From the NCBI GenBank assembly GCA_003427395.1, contig BFEA01000197.1, positions 530,339 through 569,083 on the forward strand: 38,745 nt of DNA, written 5' to 3'. The DNA is from Chara braunii. Its lineage: Eukaryota; Streptophyta; Charophyceae; Charales; Characeae. This document shows positions 10,776 to 20,180 of the stretch, piece after piece. The notes under the pieces were generated by a model, which saw only the letters and a program-made list of their open reading frames with translations, was not told the origin of the DNA and made no database searches. The translations under genes and the position numbers were made by a program. Each line of letters starts with the position of its first letter. The first letter of the stretch is position 1.

Positions 10776-10905
10776 CCTCGGCGAACCTTTCTTTCCCCCG
10801 ATATGACCGCCGCCACGACTGCCAGTTCGCCCTCCCCCGAAGTTTTTCGGAGGAGGTCGTGCCTCCTAGAATGCCGTCAACACTCCGCGAGCCTCATTAA
10901 CAACA

Positions 10906-11433
10906 TCAGTCCTCACTTGTTTCTTTTGACTGGAAGGAGAGAGAAAATTTTCTCTTGTCTTTCTCTTCCCCTTGAGCCTTGTGCGCCACACTCACACTCA
11001 TCTGGTTGTTTGACTGCGACATTCCACAGGAGGTTGAGGGTTGGGCACCAGCGACGTGTGCACCACCGATGCGAAAGGCGTCATGACCAGGCCAATCCTG
11101 CATATTGTTGCCCTCGACATGTTCACCACCATCTCCTTCGTAGTCCTCCATGTTGTCGTCTCCAACATCCACATCTTCTTCAATGTCGTCGTCGTCATCC
11201 CGACCACTGCCTCCTGCCTCTTGGCCCTCGTACTCCTTATCGAGGGCAATCGCATCTCCATGTGAATGTTCACAAGCAGCATCGCGGCCGCGCACAAGGT
11301 CGTCGTCGTATTTTGTTACCTCGTTGGAGTGGTCGCAACCGGAAGACCCTAGACAAAGGGGCCCGACGAAGGCCGCAACTGGAAGACCCTGGGCAAACAT
11401 GCCCGACGGAGGTGGAGGTGGGTCAACCTCCAA
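10906..11433 (-). pseudogene. Acidic, low-complexity linker upstream of ParB-like domain
   Basis: A 175-residue minus-strand frame with a long Asp/Glu-rich core (DDDDDIEEDVDVGDD and following), flanked by Pro- and Gly-rich stretches and a Lys-rich end (GEEKDKRKFSLSF). It is probably disordered. It sits between the N-terminal segment and the ParB-like domain, consistent with a linker or nuclear acidic region. Confidence 0.5.
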
Positions 11434-12115
11434 CTACTTCCTCTTAGCACCCGTTTTGCCCGATGTATCTTGTCGTTTTTTGGGACCCGCTTCAAAGGGC
11501 ACAAATGAACAGTCGATTGTTGGGCGGCAGGTAGCTTCAAGAACTCTTCCCTGTATTGCATAACCACACCTGCCAACTGGTCCGTCGGGCTGTTAAATTT
11601 GACCAATTGAAAGGTGTGCTGAGCACGAAAGCACAGTCGACGAGGGGCAGGCAGCCTGTGACGTGGTAGCCATTTGCTTTGGAGAGGAACTATTTCGTAG
11701 GCAGCATTCAAAATTTTGTGCCATCCCCACGCATGTCAAACGCTTTCATCGAGAAAGTCTTGACGCCGTATCCTTGAAAGAGCCGAGGTCAAGAGAGACC
11801 TTTCTGTCTTCCTTGACCTAGTTAAGGAAGAAGGTCTTGAACTTCCTCCCATCGTAGTTCATCCTCCTTGCTTCGGATTTCTCCACACCCCCGCAGCAGT
11901 ACCAACTCTCGCCATTATCATCGGTCAAGAAGACAATGGCTCCACAACCCCGTTTATGAAGACCATCAACCCAGTCAAGAGCCCATGGTTTGTCATTGTA
12001 GATCTTAGACCTGTCGTACGCGCGTTTCTAAGGGACGGAGGTGGAAGCGACAAAAAGAAGACAACAGGCGACCACCCCTTATTGATCGACGCACAAAAGC
12101 ACTTGTCGACAGGAG
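11350..12115 (-). pseudogene. N-terminal segments of the ParB/Ulp1-like locus
   Basis: Reading the minus strand from about 12005 gives PWALDWVDGLHKRGCGAIVF and then an LTDDNGESWYCCGGVEKSE stretch down to about 11805, where a TAG stop interrupts. After a frame change, 11711-11349 gives TFQLVKFNSPTDQLAGVVMQ and YREEFLKLPAAQQSTVHLC. These look like true coding remnants, but I recognise no family. No trustworthy start codon can be chosen because the region 5' of 12115 runs into satellite sequence. Confidence 0.45.
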
Positions 12116-12144
12116 ACCAGAACACGGACACGGCTCCCCTTTGG

Positions 12145-12245
12145 CTGTGACCCGAGGGATCCACCGGATCCAGAACGCTGGACCCCACGCCCCTTGGGCG
12201 AGGGGATCCAGATCCGGATCTGTCGGACACCCTCCCTCGGTTGGC
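12145..12245 (-). repeat. Two inverted units of the 16.4-17.9 kb GC-rich satellite
   Basis: On the minus strand this reads GGTCCAGCGTTCTGGATCCG and a second, more diverged unit containing AGATCCGGATCTGGATCC. It is the same motif as the hairpin-forming array at 16430-17935 but in the opposite orientation. Confidence 0.65.
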
Positions 12246-12269
12246 CATTTCAAAAAAAATAAAAGAAGG

Positions 12270-12895
12270 GGGAGAGTGATGGATCTCTCCCGTCCCTCAT
12301 CCCAACCTGCAACAGTGGGAATCAGACCTAACGAAGCAACTTCTCATAGTCATTTAAAAAAAAAAAAAAAAAAAAAAAGCAATAACAAAGTGGGGAGAGT
12401 GAGGGATCTCTCCCATCCCTCATCCCAACCCACAACAGTGGGGATCATGTCCAGCACAACAACTTCTCATAGCGATTTCAAAGAGGGGGAAGAGTGATGG
12501 ATCTCTCCCATCCCTCATCCAAACCCACAACAGTGGGAATCATAGCAAATGCAGCAACTTTTCATAGCGATTAAAAAAAAAAAAAACAATAGAAAAGCAA
12601 TAAAAAAGGGGGTGAGTGATACATCTCTCCCATCTCTAATCCCAAAAAACAACAGTGGGGATGGTGTCCAGCGCAGCAACCTTTCGTAGCCATTTCAGTT
12701 AAAAAAAAAAAAAAATGCAATGAAAAAAAGTGGCAAGAGCGATGGATCTCTCTCATCCCTCATCCCAACCCACAACAGTGGAATCATGTCCAGCACAGCA
12801 ACCTTTCGTAGCCATTTGAGTTTCATCATAAAAAAATGCAATAAAAAAAGGGGGGATATCGATGGATCTCTCCCATCCCTCAGCAGGAAACAGTG
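12270..12895 (+). repeat. Tandem array of six ~122-bp units
   Basis: The block GATGGATCTCTCCCATCCCT recurs (with small changes) at 12278, 12401, 12496, 12618, 12741 and 12861, i.e. spacings of 123, 95, 122, 123 and 120 bases. Each unit has an AACAGTGGGAATCAT-type middle and CTTTCGTAGCCATT before an A-rich tail. The short second unit lacks the A-run. The last unit is cut off. The A-tails vary from none to over 20, as in a tandem array of tailed monomers. Confidence 0.85.
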
Positions 12896-12980
12896 TCCGG
12901 GAACCAGCAAGCAGCGCCCCAGAACCAGCAGCGAGCGGCGCCCGGTGAACGCGAGGTAAGAGAGAAGCTCTCTCTCTCTC

Positions 12981-13018
12981 CTGTCTCTTATACACATCTA
13001 GATGTGTATAAGAGACAG
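12981..13018. other. Nextera mate-pair junction adapter (sequencing artefact)
   Basis: CTGTCTCTTATACACATCT is followed directly by AGATGTGTATAAGAGACAG. This 38-base palindrome is the circularisation junction formed by two Tn5 mosaic ends in Nextera mate-pair libraries. Translated frames through it give the familiar contaminant peptide VSYTHLDVYKRQ. It is not biological. The sequences left and right of it may come from places kilobases apart. Confidence 0.97.
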
Positions 13019-13331
13019 GTGTTAAGGAGGGCCACAAGATGCTACACACGCAAGCAGAAGGAGAGGAGGAAGGGGGGGCGGAGGAGGAGGGGGAGGGGTT
13101 GAGGGGGTGGGGGCTGCCGGTGGCGGGGGTGTCAGAAGTGTTGATCGGGGTGAGGGTGGTGGGGGGGACGGCTGGCAGTCCAGAACATCTGCAGTAATGG
13201 GGAGACCATCGGCAGTGGTCTACTTAACCATTGTCGTTCTGTCTGCCACCACAGTTCCCACCGCATCTGGAGAGAGTCATCCAGGTCTCCCAATTTGCGA
13301 GCTGGGTCTAGCCATATGGATTTGAATGCTG
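13019..13331. other. G-rich stretch, no gene seen
   Basis: Runs of GGGGG and GGAGGAGG at about 13060-13170 make short Gly- and Arg-rich frames that are not convincing. No domain is seen. Confidence 0.5.
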
Positions 13332-13451
13332 TTTTTTTTTTTTTTTTTCAAAACACAGTGGTGATAAGAGCAGCCACCACTATCACTTTCCGGGGAGGCT
13401 CCATCTATTGGTGGGGAGCAGCACCTGCTGGAAATCGGGTCTAGCATCCCA
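13332..13451 (-). repeat. SINE-like element copy 3
   Basis: T17 (13332-13348) followed by GGTGATAAGAGCAGCCACCA, GGCTCCATCTATTGGTGGGG and CGGGTCTAGCATCCC. It matches 35823-35965 over most of its length. It lies between the LINE fragment (13630-14160) and the tail, so it could alternatively be the LINE's own 3' end. The shared 5' boundary in the other copies argues against that. Confidence 0.7.
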
Positions 13452-13629
13452 GAACATCATGCTTGCATGTTTGCACAAACACCTGATAGTAGCGACTGAT
13501 TGGTGCATGACCCATCCTGTGAGTTGGGAGTATGCTGGAGCTACTCAGCCACCCAGTAGCCTGGATTACTTGCCTACATAACAGCCTATGCTATCTGATA
13601 TAATACTCGATTATGAAGACTGCTTTCAT

Positions 13630-14160
13630 CTAACATGATCTGGGTGTTTTGCTGAGTAGTAGAGTCCCTAGATCCCATGGGAGGTCAATGTTTGTGAGGA
13701 ACAACCAGGCGGCACTCCACCATTGCCAGATCTGTCGGGCCAGCGGGCAGTAGAGCAGACAATGCCCCAAATCCGCTATCTGACTTTGCATTGCCAAGCA
13801 GCGGAAGGAGCAGATTCGTGACAACTTACCTTGCTGTTCCAACTGGGATATGGAGACTATCCATGCCAGCGTCGGTACGCATCGATAAATTTTGCCATTG
13901 AAGCGCTCGGTGCGAAGTCGGAGATAGATGGGCGTATTTGACCGTTTGAAGCGCTGCAAGTTTGCTTCATTTAGATCAGAGTCTCGGGCCCATCTCCGTT
14001 TGACAATGTGGGTGGTGTTAATGGTTTTGTGGATTCGCCTGTAACAGTCTTTGACTGTGACTTCCAAAACGGGAGTGGATGTGCTCCCTCCCATTGCCAT
14101 TCGGCCGGGTCGAACGGTAGGAGGCATAGCGTCGTCGTCGTTTCTTAGGCCCACCACCCA
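13630..14160 (-). pseudogene. LINE ORF2 C-terminal fragment with zf-RVT domain
   Basis: The minus-strand frame (175 residues) contains DCYRRIHKTINTTHIVKRRW, then a RTERFNGKIYRC segment and CSFRCLAMQSQIADLGHCLL followed by YCPLARQIWQWW. This is the zinc-binding region (C-x3-C...H-x4-C pattern) at the end of plant-type LINE reverse transcriptases. No RT core lies upstream on the same strand. Instead the preceding LINE segment lies inverted at 14230-14600. Confidence 0.75.
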
Positions 14161-14229
14161 TCGGACTCATCGCCTAAGACCCGGATTCTTATTAGGCCTG
14201 CCGTCCGGTGGGTTATGGAGGGAGGTAGG

Positions 14230-14815
14230 CCCCTCGAGAACTAGGCCACCCTTGAGGTGCCACGAGATCTCGGGGCAACCATGCTTAGGAAACCTGTATA
14301 TCCTCGACCATCATGGCCAACCACTTTCCATTAAGCAAACCTCGCATTGGTTGTCATGGGTCAAAAAGGGGATATTCTCGGTGGGGGATCTGTGGGATAC
14401 CCAGGCAGGAAAGTGGAAAACAGCAAAGGAACTTCACAATCAGCTGAACCACATCCGAAACATCCACGAGAAATTACAACAGATCCAAGAAGCCATCCCA
14501 ATTGCATGGGTGCAGGCCATGTCTCGAGGCCCACAAATCTGCAAAGGGGACTGGGTGGTCCTCGAGGCCTCGCTCCCCCTCCCCATGGCAGTCTACATGG
14601 TATCCCACTGCACAACCTCGCAAATGGAGCTGGCGGCATATGTACCAACACTACTTGGAGCAAGGTTGGCCCGCCTCACCCAGAACCCCGACCGGGACGA
14701 AACCCCCCATCAATATATGTTTCCTATTTTCTTCTCAGGGACACTGGACACAATTTCCACCGGGTGTTGCTCCCCACTAGTAGACTGGAGTCTTCCCCTC
14801 GACTGTTCCTCATAA
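14230..14815 (+). pseudogene. LINE ORF2 segment preceding zf-RVT, inverted
   Basis: The plus-strand frame contains LSWVKKGIFSVGDLWDTQAG, then KWKTAKELHNQLNHIRNIHE and IQEAIPIAWVQAM. In LINE proteins the pattern GI-x-TV-x-DLWD followed some 40 residues later by IP-x-x-W lies just before the zf-RVT region. It is therefore the part missing from the minus-strand fragment at 13630-14160, in opposite orientation and head to head with it. The remainder of the frame to 14815 is less certain. Confidence 0.65.
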
Positions 14816-14918
14816 GTGCTCTTACCACCATTGGCAACACCCCACTGGCAGGTGGATGGCTTTGTTGGAGGGGGGGGGGAGAAAAAGGGGAAACTGCATC
14901 TGTACCCCATTTAAAAAT

Positions 14919-15278
14919 GGGAATACCTGCCATACCCAGCCCCGGCGCCCAGCTTGCATCTGTACCTGGGATGGTATGTGCAAAATATTTACATGCCCAC
15001 GATGGAGCTGGCTCAAGGTGGGTACCGCCAAATTGCAGTTATACCCAACTACCCCAACGCTCAAATTCTGCTCATGCCCGGGGAAATTATGTGCATACCC
15101 AATTTTGCCTGCCCGTTTCTTGGACATAAGCATAATTTTATTCTCTCCAACCAAGGGCCCGTGGGACTGGGTATGCGTAGAAGTTGGCACATGGGAAAAG
15201 TAGGGTATTACCCTACACTGGACAGCGTCTGGGTATAGATGCAAGTTATGTGGTGGACTGGGTACAAAATGTATTCCC
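14919..15278. mobile_element. Second foldback/MITE-like element
   Basis: The left end GGGAATAC (14919-14926) has its reverse complement GTATTCCC at 15271-15278. The arms continue to match over about 60 bases: left TACCCAG...CTTGCATCTGTACC against right (complement) TACCCAG...CTTGCATCTATACC. The 360-bp size resembles the element at 4356-4726, but the sequences differ. No open frame of its own is credible. Confidence 0.6.
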
Positions 15279-15545
15279 AAAAAAAAAAAGGTCTCCTGCC
15301 GTGTAACAACTTGCTTTCAAATTGCATTAATGACAGTGGTAATTGACCAAAAAAAAAAGTCTCATGCCCATGTGCAGTGATGAAGAGATACTTTCTCTTG
15401 GTCTTGGCCGTCTACAGCTCGTGTTCTCCCTAAGTTTAGCAAGTGGGCCTGCTCCCTGTGCATACTGTTTCTTTTTCGCCTCCTCTTCTTTTTTTATAGA
15501 GATTCGATTTTGGCTGGGCATCCTTTTTTTTTCTCTTTTTTTTTT

Positions 15546-15721
15546 GAAAAAGGATCAATCTTCTTTAATATGAGAGCCGGGAACCACGCCCAGCGTCCCG
15601 GTGTCCCTCACAAGAGCCGCCTCAGCTCTGAGCTGAGCGAGGCTCTCCGGCCAGGCGTTGCAAAGCTCATGCCACGACTATTTCGGGGACTGTCGCCTTT
15701 TTTTTTTTTTTTTTTTTTTTA
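15546..15721 (-). repeat. Poly-A tailed repeat (minus strand), unidentified
   Basis: A GC-rich body of about 150 bases is followed on the plus strand by a T24 run at 15698-15721, i.e. a T-run on the right side. As poly-T normally lies to the left for minus-strand inserts, this T-run may belong to the neighbouring LINE-related fragment at 15752-16075. The body contains CGGGAACCACGCCCAGCGTC and an inner CTCAGCTCTGAGCTGAG palindrome. Confidence 0.35.
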
Positions 15722-15751
15722 ATCTTCTGCTCTACCAGTTATACAGTTAGT

Positions 15752-16075
15752 CTAGCATACTGGAGTCCCAGTGGAGGGCAAGGACCTTAGGTGGGATGGG
15801 GTCCCGTTTGGGGGGAGGGTTGACCTGGGACAAGCTCTGCAGTGCTGGAGGATATCGGTGGGGAATCTACAGTAGGGGATTGTCTTAAGGGACCCCGGTA
15901 GGAGGGGTGTTAGTAGACAGACTCTGGTGGAGGAAATCATTAGGGAACCTGCAGTAGGGGGGGAGCTGTCTGAGGAGGATCCTCCAAGATAGGGGATGGT
16001 CTGCGTCCCATAAATTAGTTGCTGACTGTAGATAGGTACCTGTTGTGGGTCCTGAAACCAACCTCTACAACACCC
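15752..16075 (-). repeat. Dispersed ~300-bp repeat, inverted relative to 37692-37985
   Basis: On the minus strand this reads GTTGTAGAGG...GGTACCTATCTACAGTCAGC and continues to CCCACCTAAGGTCCTTGCCC. The same order occurs on the plus strand at 37692-37985 with roughly 90 percent identity by eye. Both copies begin just after a T-rich run ending in CCAG. It gives a partly conserved Pro/Ser/Thr-rich frame (SSTRVCLLTPLLPGSLKTI), but I cannot say whether it is coding. Confidence 0.7.
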
Positions 16076-16126
16076 TGGACATAAAAAAAAAAGAAAAAAA
16101 AAAGGAATGCCATTGGTGCTCGTCAG

Positions 16127-16207
16127 GGTTGTCGAGCCCCGGCCCCGGGGCCCCGGCGGGGTTCCGGGGTTCCGGGGGTGGGCACCCCCAACCCCGGCTC
16201 CAGACCC
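16127..16207. repeat. GC-rich dispersed repeat, partner of 8-110
   Basis: C- and G-run rich sequence followed directly by an assembly gap and a (CA)n tract. Confidence 0.35.
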
Positions 16208-16211
16208 NNNN

Positions 16212-16254
<43 letters not shown>
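16208..16254. repeat. Gap (4 N) and (CA)n microsatellite
   Basis: Four ambiguous bases at 16208-16211 and a (CA)n tract to about 16254. The gap size is probably arbitrary. Confidence 0.95.
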
Positions 16255-16256
<2 letters not shown>

Positions 16257-16429
16257 CACGACTATTTCGAAAATGTCATTTTTTCTAACAAAAGATAAAT
16301 AAAATCCCCGTCGAACATCGCCGGGAGAGAGAATCTGATCCCCTCCCTGTCCTTCCACGAACTTCCTCCGGAATTTTCGGTCGTCCTAGTGCCCTGCATA
16401 TCTCCCGTCGTGCCTTCCTCACAACAGGC

Positions 16430-17935
16430 TCCCCGGATTTATCGGGCGGGCAGGTGTACTCCGATGTGGGGGTCTGGAGTGTCGGATCCGCCTTCCCCGC
16501 GGGAGGGGGCCCTGCGTTCAGGGAACGGTCGGACATCCTCCCATCCAAGGGGGAAGGGGGTCCGGCGTTCCGCATCCGCCGGACCCTCGTCCCCGTGGCA
16601 GGGGGTCCGGCGTTCTGGATCCGTCAGACCCCCTCTACTACCTAAAGCGACGGGTGGGAATGCGGGGCTTCCCATATCTGTGTCTATGTCGAAGGGGGTC
16701 CAGCGATCCGGATCCGCTCGACCCTCTTCCCCGTGGCAGGGGGTCCGGCGTTCCAGATCCGCCGGACCCTCCCGCCCCGTGGTGGGGGGTCCAACGTTCC
16801 GGGTCCGGACCCTCCCGCTCCGTGGTGGGGGTTCCAGCATTCCGGGTCTGCTGGACCCCCAACTACCCGAAGCGGCGGGAGGGTGGGCCCGGGGCCCCCC
16901 ATATCCGCATCCATGTCGGAGGGGGCCCGACGTTCCGGATCCGCTAGACCCTCTTTCCCGTGGGCGAAAGGGTCCGGTGGCCCGGATCCGCCGGACCCTC
17001 TCCCCCCATGGTGAGGGGGGGTCCGGCATTCCGGGTCTGCCGGAGCCCCCAACTACCCAAAGCGGCAGCAGGGTAGGGAGGGGTCCGGGTACTTCCACGT
17101 CGGGGTTGCGTGGTAGGGGGTCCGCCATTCTGGATCCGCCGGACCCTCTTCCCTTCTAACTAAAGCGGTATTGTGGGGGTCCGGGGCCCCCCATATCCTC
17201 ATCCATTTCGGAGGGGGTCCGTCGTTCCGGATCCGCTGGACCCTCCTCGCCGTGGGCGCGGTTCCGGCGTTCCGGATCTCCGGGAACGTCTGCACCGTGG
17301 TGGGGAGTCCGGCGTTCCAGGTCCACCGTACCCCCCAACTACCCAAAGTGGCAGGAGGGGAAGGGGGGGGTGCGAGAGGAGGGGGGGGGGGGGGGGGGGG
17401 TTACTCTTATGCCCGAGGATGGGTGGTGGGGGTCCGGTGGTCCGGATCTGCCGAACCATGTTCCCTATGAGGGGGGTTCCGTGTTCCGGATCTGTGGGAC
17501 CCTGCATCCCATGGCAGGGCTCCGGCGTTCCCGATTCGCTGGACCCTCTGCGTCAGGGAAGGGGTCCGGCGTTCTGGATCCGCCGGACCGTCATCTTCCA
17601 CGTGATGGGGGTCCAGTGTTCCAATCCACCGTCCTTCTTGGTCGTGCTGGGGGTCCGGCATTCCGGTTTCGCCGGACCCTCTTCCCCGTGGTGGGGGTCC
17701 AGTGGTCCGAATTTGCCGGCCCTCTTCACTGTGGTGGGGAGGTCCGCGTTCCAGATTCAGCGGACCCTATGTGTCGGGGAAGGGGTCCAGCGTTCCAGAT
17801 CCGCCGGACCCTCATTTTCCATGTGCTGGGGGTCCGGTGTTCCGGGTCCGCCGGCCCTCTTCGTCGTGGTGGGGGTCCCACGTTTCGGATTGGCCGGACC
17901 CTCTGCACCGTCGTGGGGGGCCGACGTTCCAGACG
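16430..17935 (+). repeat. GC-rich satellite array of hairpin-forming ~45-bp units
   Basis: About 25 imperfect copies of a unit of the form GGGTCCGGCG-TTCCGGATC-CGCCGGACCC followed by TCTTCCCCGTGGTG. Some units (for example at 16739) have a perfect 10-bp stem around a 9-base loop. Roughly every fourth or fifth unit is longer (about 90-100 bases) and carries CCCAACTACCCGAAGCGGC and CCCATATCCGCATCCATGTC, giving a higher-order pattern. A G-run of about 30 lies near 17370-17400. The long Pro/Gly/Arg frames over this array are repeat artefacts. Confidence 0.9.
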
Positions 17936-17939
17936 CCAG

Positions 17940-18360
17940 ACACCCCCACTTCGTGCCACTTCGTGGGATCGCATGCTTGCCTTGCAGCTGGGAACGGGAT
18001 GGGGTGAGGCGTTCCTGGAACGTTGAGCGCTCTGCCTGGTACGTTGAGGGGACGACTTCGGCGCGCTCGTGCTGCATGAGTTGTTCCTCTGTACGACCGG
18101 ACCCTTCGCACTTTTCCTTTTGTTTTGGCTTCCTGTATTATGTCCTTTCACAGGTAATTTCCATCTATGTTCAAGACTCGATGGAAAGCAAAATGGACAA
18201 TTGTTACTATAGTTCTCTGCCATGTGTGCAAGCTCTTCGCATGTTCGTGCCTGATGCTCTGGATAACTCCTGTGAGAGCCGGTCTCCGGATATTATCATC
18301 ACACCATCGAAACGAGGGCAACCTTCACACCGTGGTGATGGGATGCCCAGACGGTGCACA
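17940..18360. other. Transition between satellite and DUF7869-like locus
   Basis: Short stretch with no recognised domain. Several frames are open on both strands, with no reason to choose one. Confidence 0.4.
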
Positions 18361-18362
18361 CG

Positions 18363-18594
18363 TCATCGACCGATGCCATCTTCCAATATCAACGTCATGC
18401 GGCGTCTTCGCCTTGACGACATCATCAACGACGTTGGATGCTCGCCTTCTACTCTCGACACAGACCCAACGCGTGGGTCTCCTGATCCTTCTATTCGGGG
18501 GATTTCGCCACCGGCAACTGTCGCTGACGACCGGTATGTTCCCATGGACATGCTATCGTTGCCATCACGTGAAGGCAATAAGGGGGGAGGTTAA
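18363..18594 (+). pseudogene. Putative N-terminal part of the DUF7869-like gene
   Basis: The frame reads RRLRLDDIINDVGCSPSTLD and ends DMLSLPSREGNKGGG before a stop. Composition is natural and it precedes the Cys/His segment by 70 bases. A duplicated CATCACGTGAAGGCAAT.A.GGGGGG motif at 18566-18630 marks a small duplication or slippage at the joint. Confidence 0.4.
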
Positions 18595-19783
18595 GGGAGT
18601 CACCATCACGTGAAGGCAATGAAGGGGGGGGGGGTGAGGTTGCTTGTTCGTCGGACGTCAACTTGCTAGTTGAAGAAGACACTGCAATATCTACCTTATC
18701 TATGTTGTGCGGTGCAGAAGGAAAAAGAAAATACACGTACAGACTCTGGAAAAGAAGTGTTTCAGCATCCACCTCTGCTTTCGAACGTAGATGTAGTGTA
18801 GACGAGTGCGAGGTCGCCCACCACAAAACATGTTGCAAGACATATCAATGTCTTTCTAAACTCAGAGTAGAGGACGTGATGAAGCGTAGACGTGACTACC
18901 GCGTTCTCAAACGGAAGGATAGGTGAAAGTGGTGGATAGCGAAACTCCAGAACTTCATTTCGTTAGTTGATTGTAAGCCGACAGTCAAAGTTGTCAAACC
19001 GATAGTGCAGTTGCACCTTATGTGCGTCACTGCTTGGTGTCTCATACTAGGGATCGGTCGGAACATATTCAAAAGATACAACGATGACCTCGACGACGGA
19101 ACACTCGATGCTCTTCATGGTCATGACGGGCGTCCGCGGACAACGGCCACCTACGCCATTATATAGTCGGCGTTCGAGGACATAATCTTGGACGAGTCTG
19201 ATCCCATGCCAGATCAAACTGAGACAGGCCCGAACTTCGAGATAAGAAATCACAGTCGGCTTCCATCGGTGTACGCCACAAAGAAAGATGTCTTCCACAA
19301 CATTCATAGACGGATCTCCAAGCTTGGTGTCTATTGCTCATCGTACCAGGTCTTCTGCAAGATGTGGAGGGACTTTTTTCTGGCACGTTCGCCTGACAAG
19401 GGTGACCGACCATGCGAGATGCAATGAGTGCATTAAAAATAGCATCCTCATAGAGGGTTCTCTGCCCGAGCCGAGACGGACGCTTGTCGCAAAACAGAAA
19501 AGACACATTGCATTACAGTTTGCACACCGAAAACGGTACAGCGTGTGGTCCGCCAAGTCAGGACACAAAAAACAGAACAGCCTATTTATCATCATCGATG
19601 GTATGGATCAAGCAAAAACAACGATTCCTTATGCATCAAGGAGACACTTGTCAAAAGAAATGTCGAATAACACGATGATAAAAACAAATCTCACTGGGAT
19701 AATTGCGGACGGTAGGACATCATCACTCTTTGTCAACACATGGTTCCCGTACTTGTCTTACGACTCAAACTCGGTTGTCACCT

Positions 19784-20180
19784 ACTTGTCCTATGACTCA
19801 AACTCGGAGGGCGGTCGTGATCACAGGCCGCCACGGCTCCGACCGCAGTTGGGTGCGGCCGCAACTTTCATGATTTTTTTTAGACTTGAAAAAAATATTT
19901 TGCTGCAGATCTTTTCGAGATCTAAATTGCGCAATGTTTTATTTTATTTTTTGACTTCGTCTTTGAATTTTAAAAATTCAGAAACTAATTTTCCTAAGGC
20001 AAAAGCTGATTTTTTTTTTTTTTAAGTTGTTGGATATGACCACAAGGCGAAAGTTTTTCAGTATATTATTCTGCATAACATAATTCTTTTCCGGAATTTT
20101 TTTTTTTTTCCCATGGCCGCGGGGGCGCGGCCTAGGCCGCACATGGGCCGCCTCCGGAGGGGATTCATAGGTTGTCATCT
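19784..20180. mobile_element. ~397-bp insertion inside the DUF7869-like gene
   Basis: GGTTGTCACCT at 19773-19783 and GGTTGTCATCT at 20170-20180 flank the segment and differ at one base, like an 11-bp target-site duplication. Removing one copy plus the insert puts the upstream and downstream protein in the same frame. The insert has T-runs, a GCGGCCGC-like core and a C/G-rich end (about 20113-20160). No terminal inverted repeat was found. A 24-bp near-duplication (19752-19775 and 19784-19807) sits at its left edge and complicates the exact boundary. Confidence 0.55.

Noticed and set aside
10146-11447. 433-codon plus-strand frame
   Set aside because: It is antisense to the ParB-like and acidic segments and has Cys/His/Arg-rich composition typical of a shadow frame.
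12270-12895. CRISPR or operator array
   Set aside because: The whole 122-base monomer repeats, including the would-be spacer.
12893-13102. Frame containing VSYTHLDVYKRQ
   Set aside because: It is the translation of the Nextera junction adapter, a well-known database contaminant.
14051-14230. First part of the 254-codon plus-strand frame
   Set aside because: It is antisense to the minus-strand LINE fragment; only the part after about 14230 shows LINE motifs.
16430-17935. CRISPR-like array
   Set aside because: Units are degenerate palindromes without unique spacers of constant length, and the context is eukaryotic.
17173-18594. 473-codon open frame rich in Gly, Pro and Arg
   Set aside because: Most of it is satellite repeat open in several frames. 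Only its last ~75 codons look like real protein and are listed separately.
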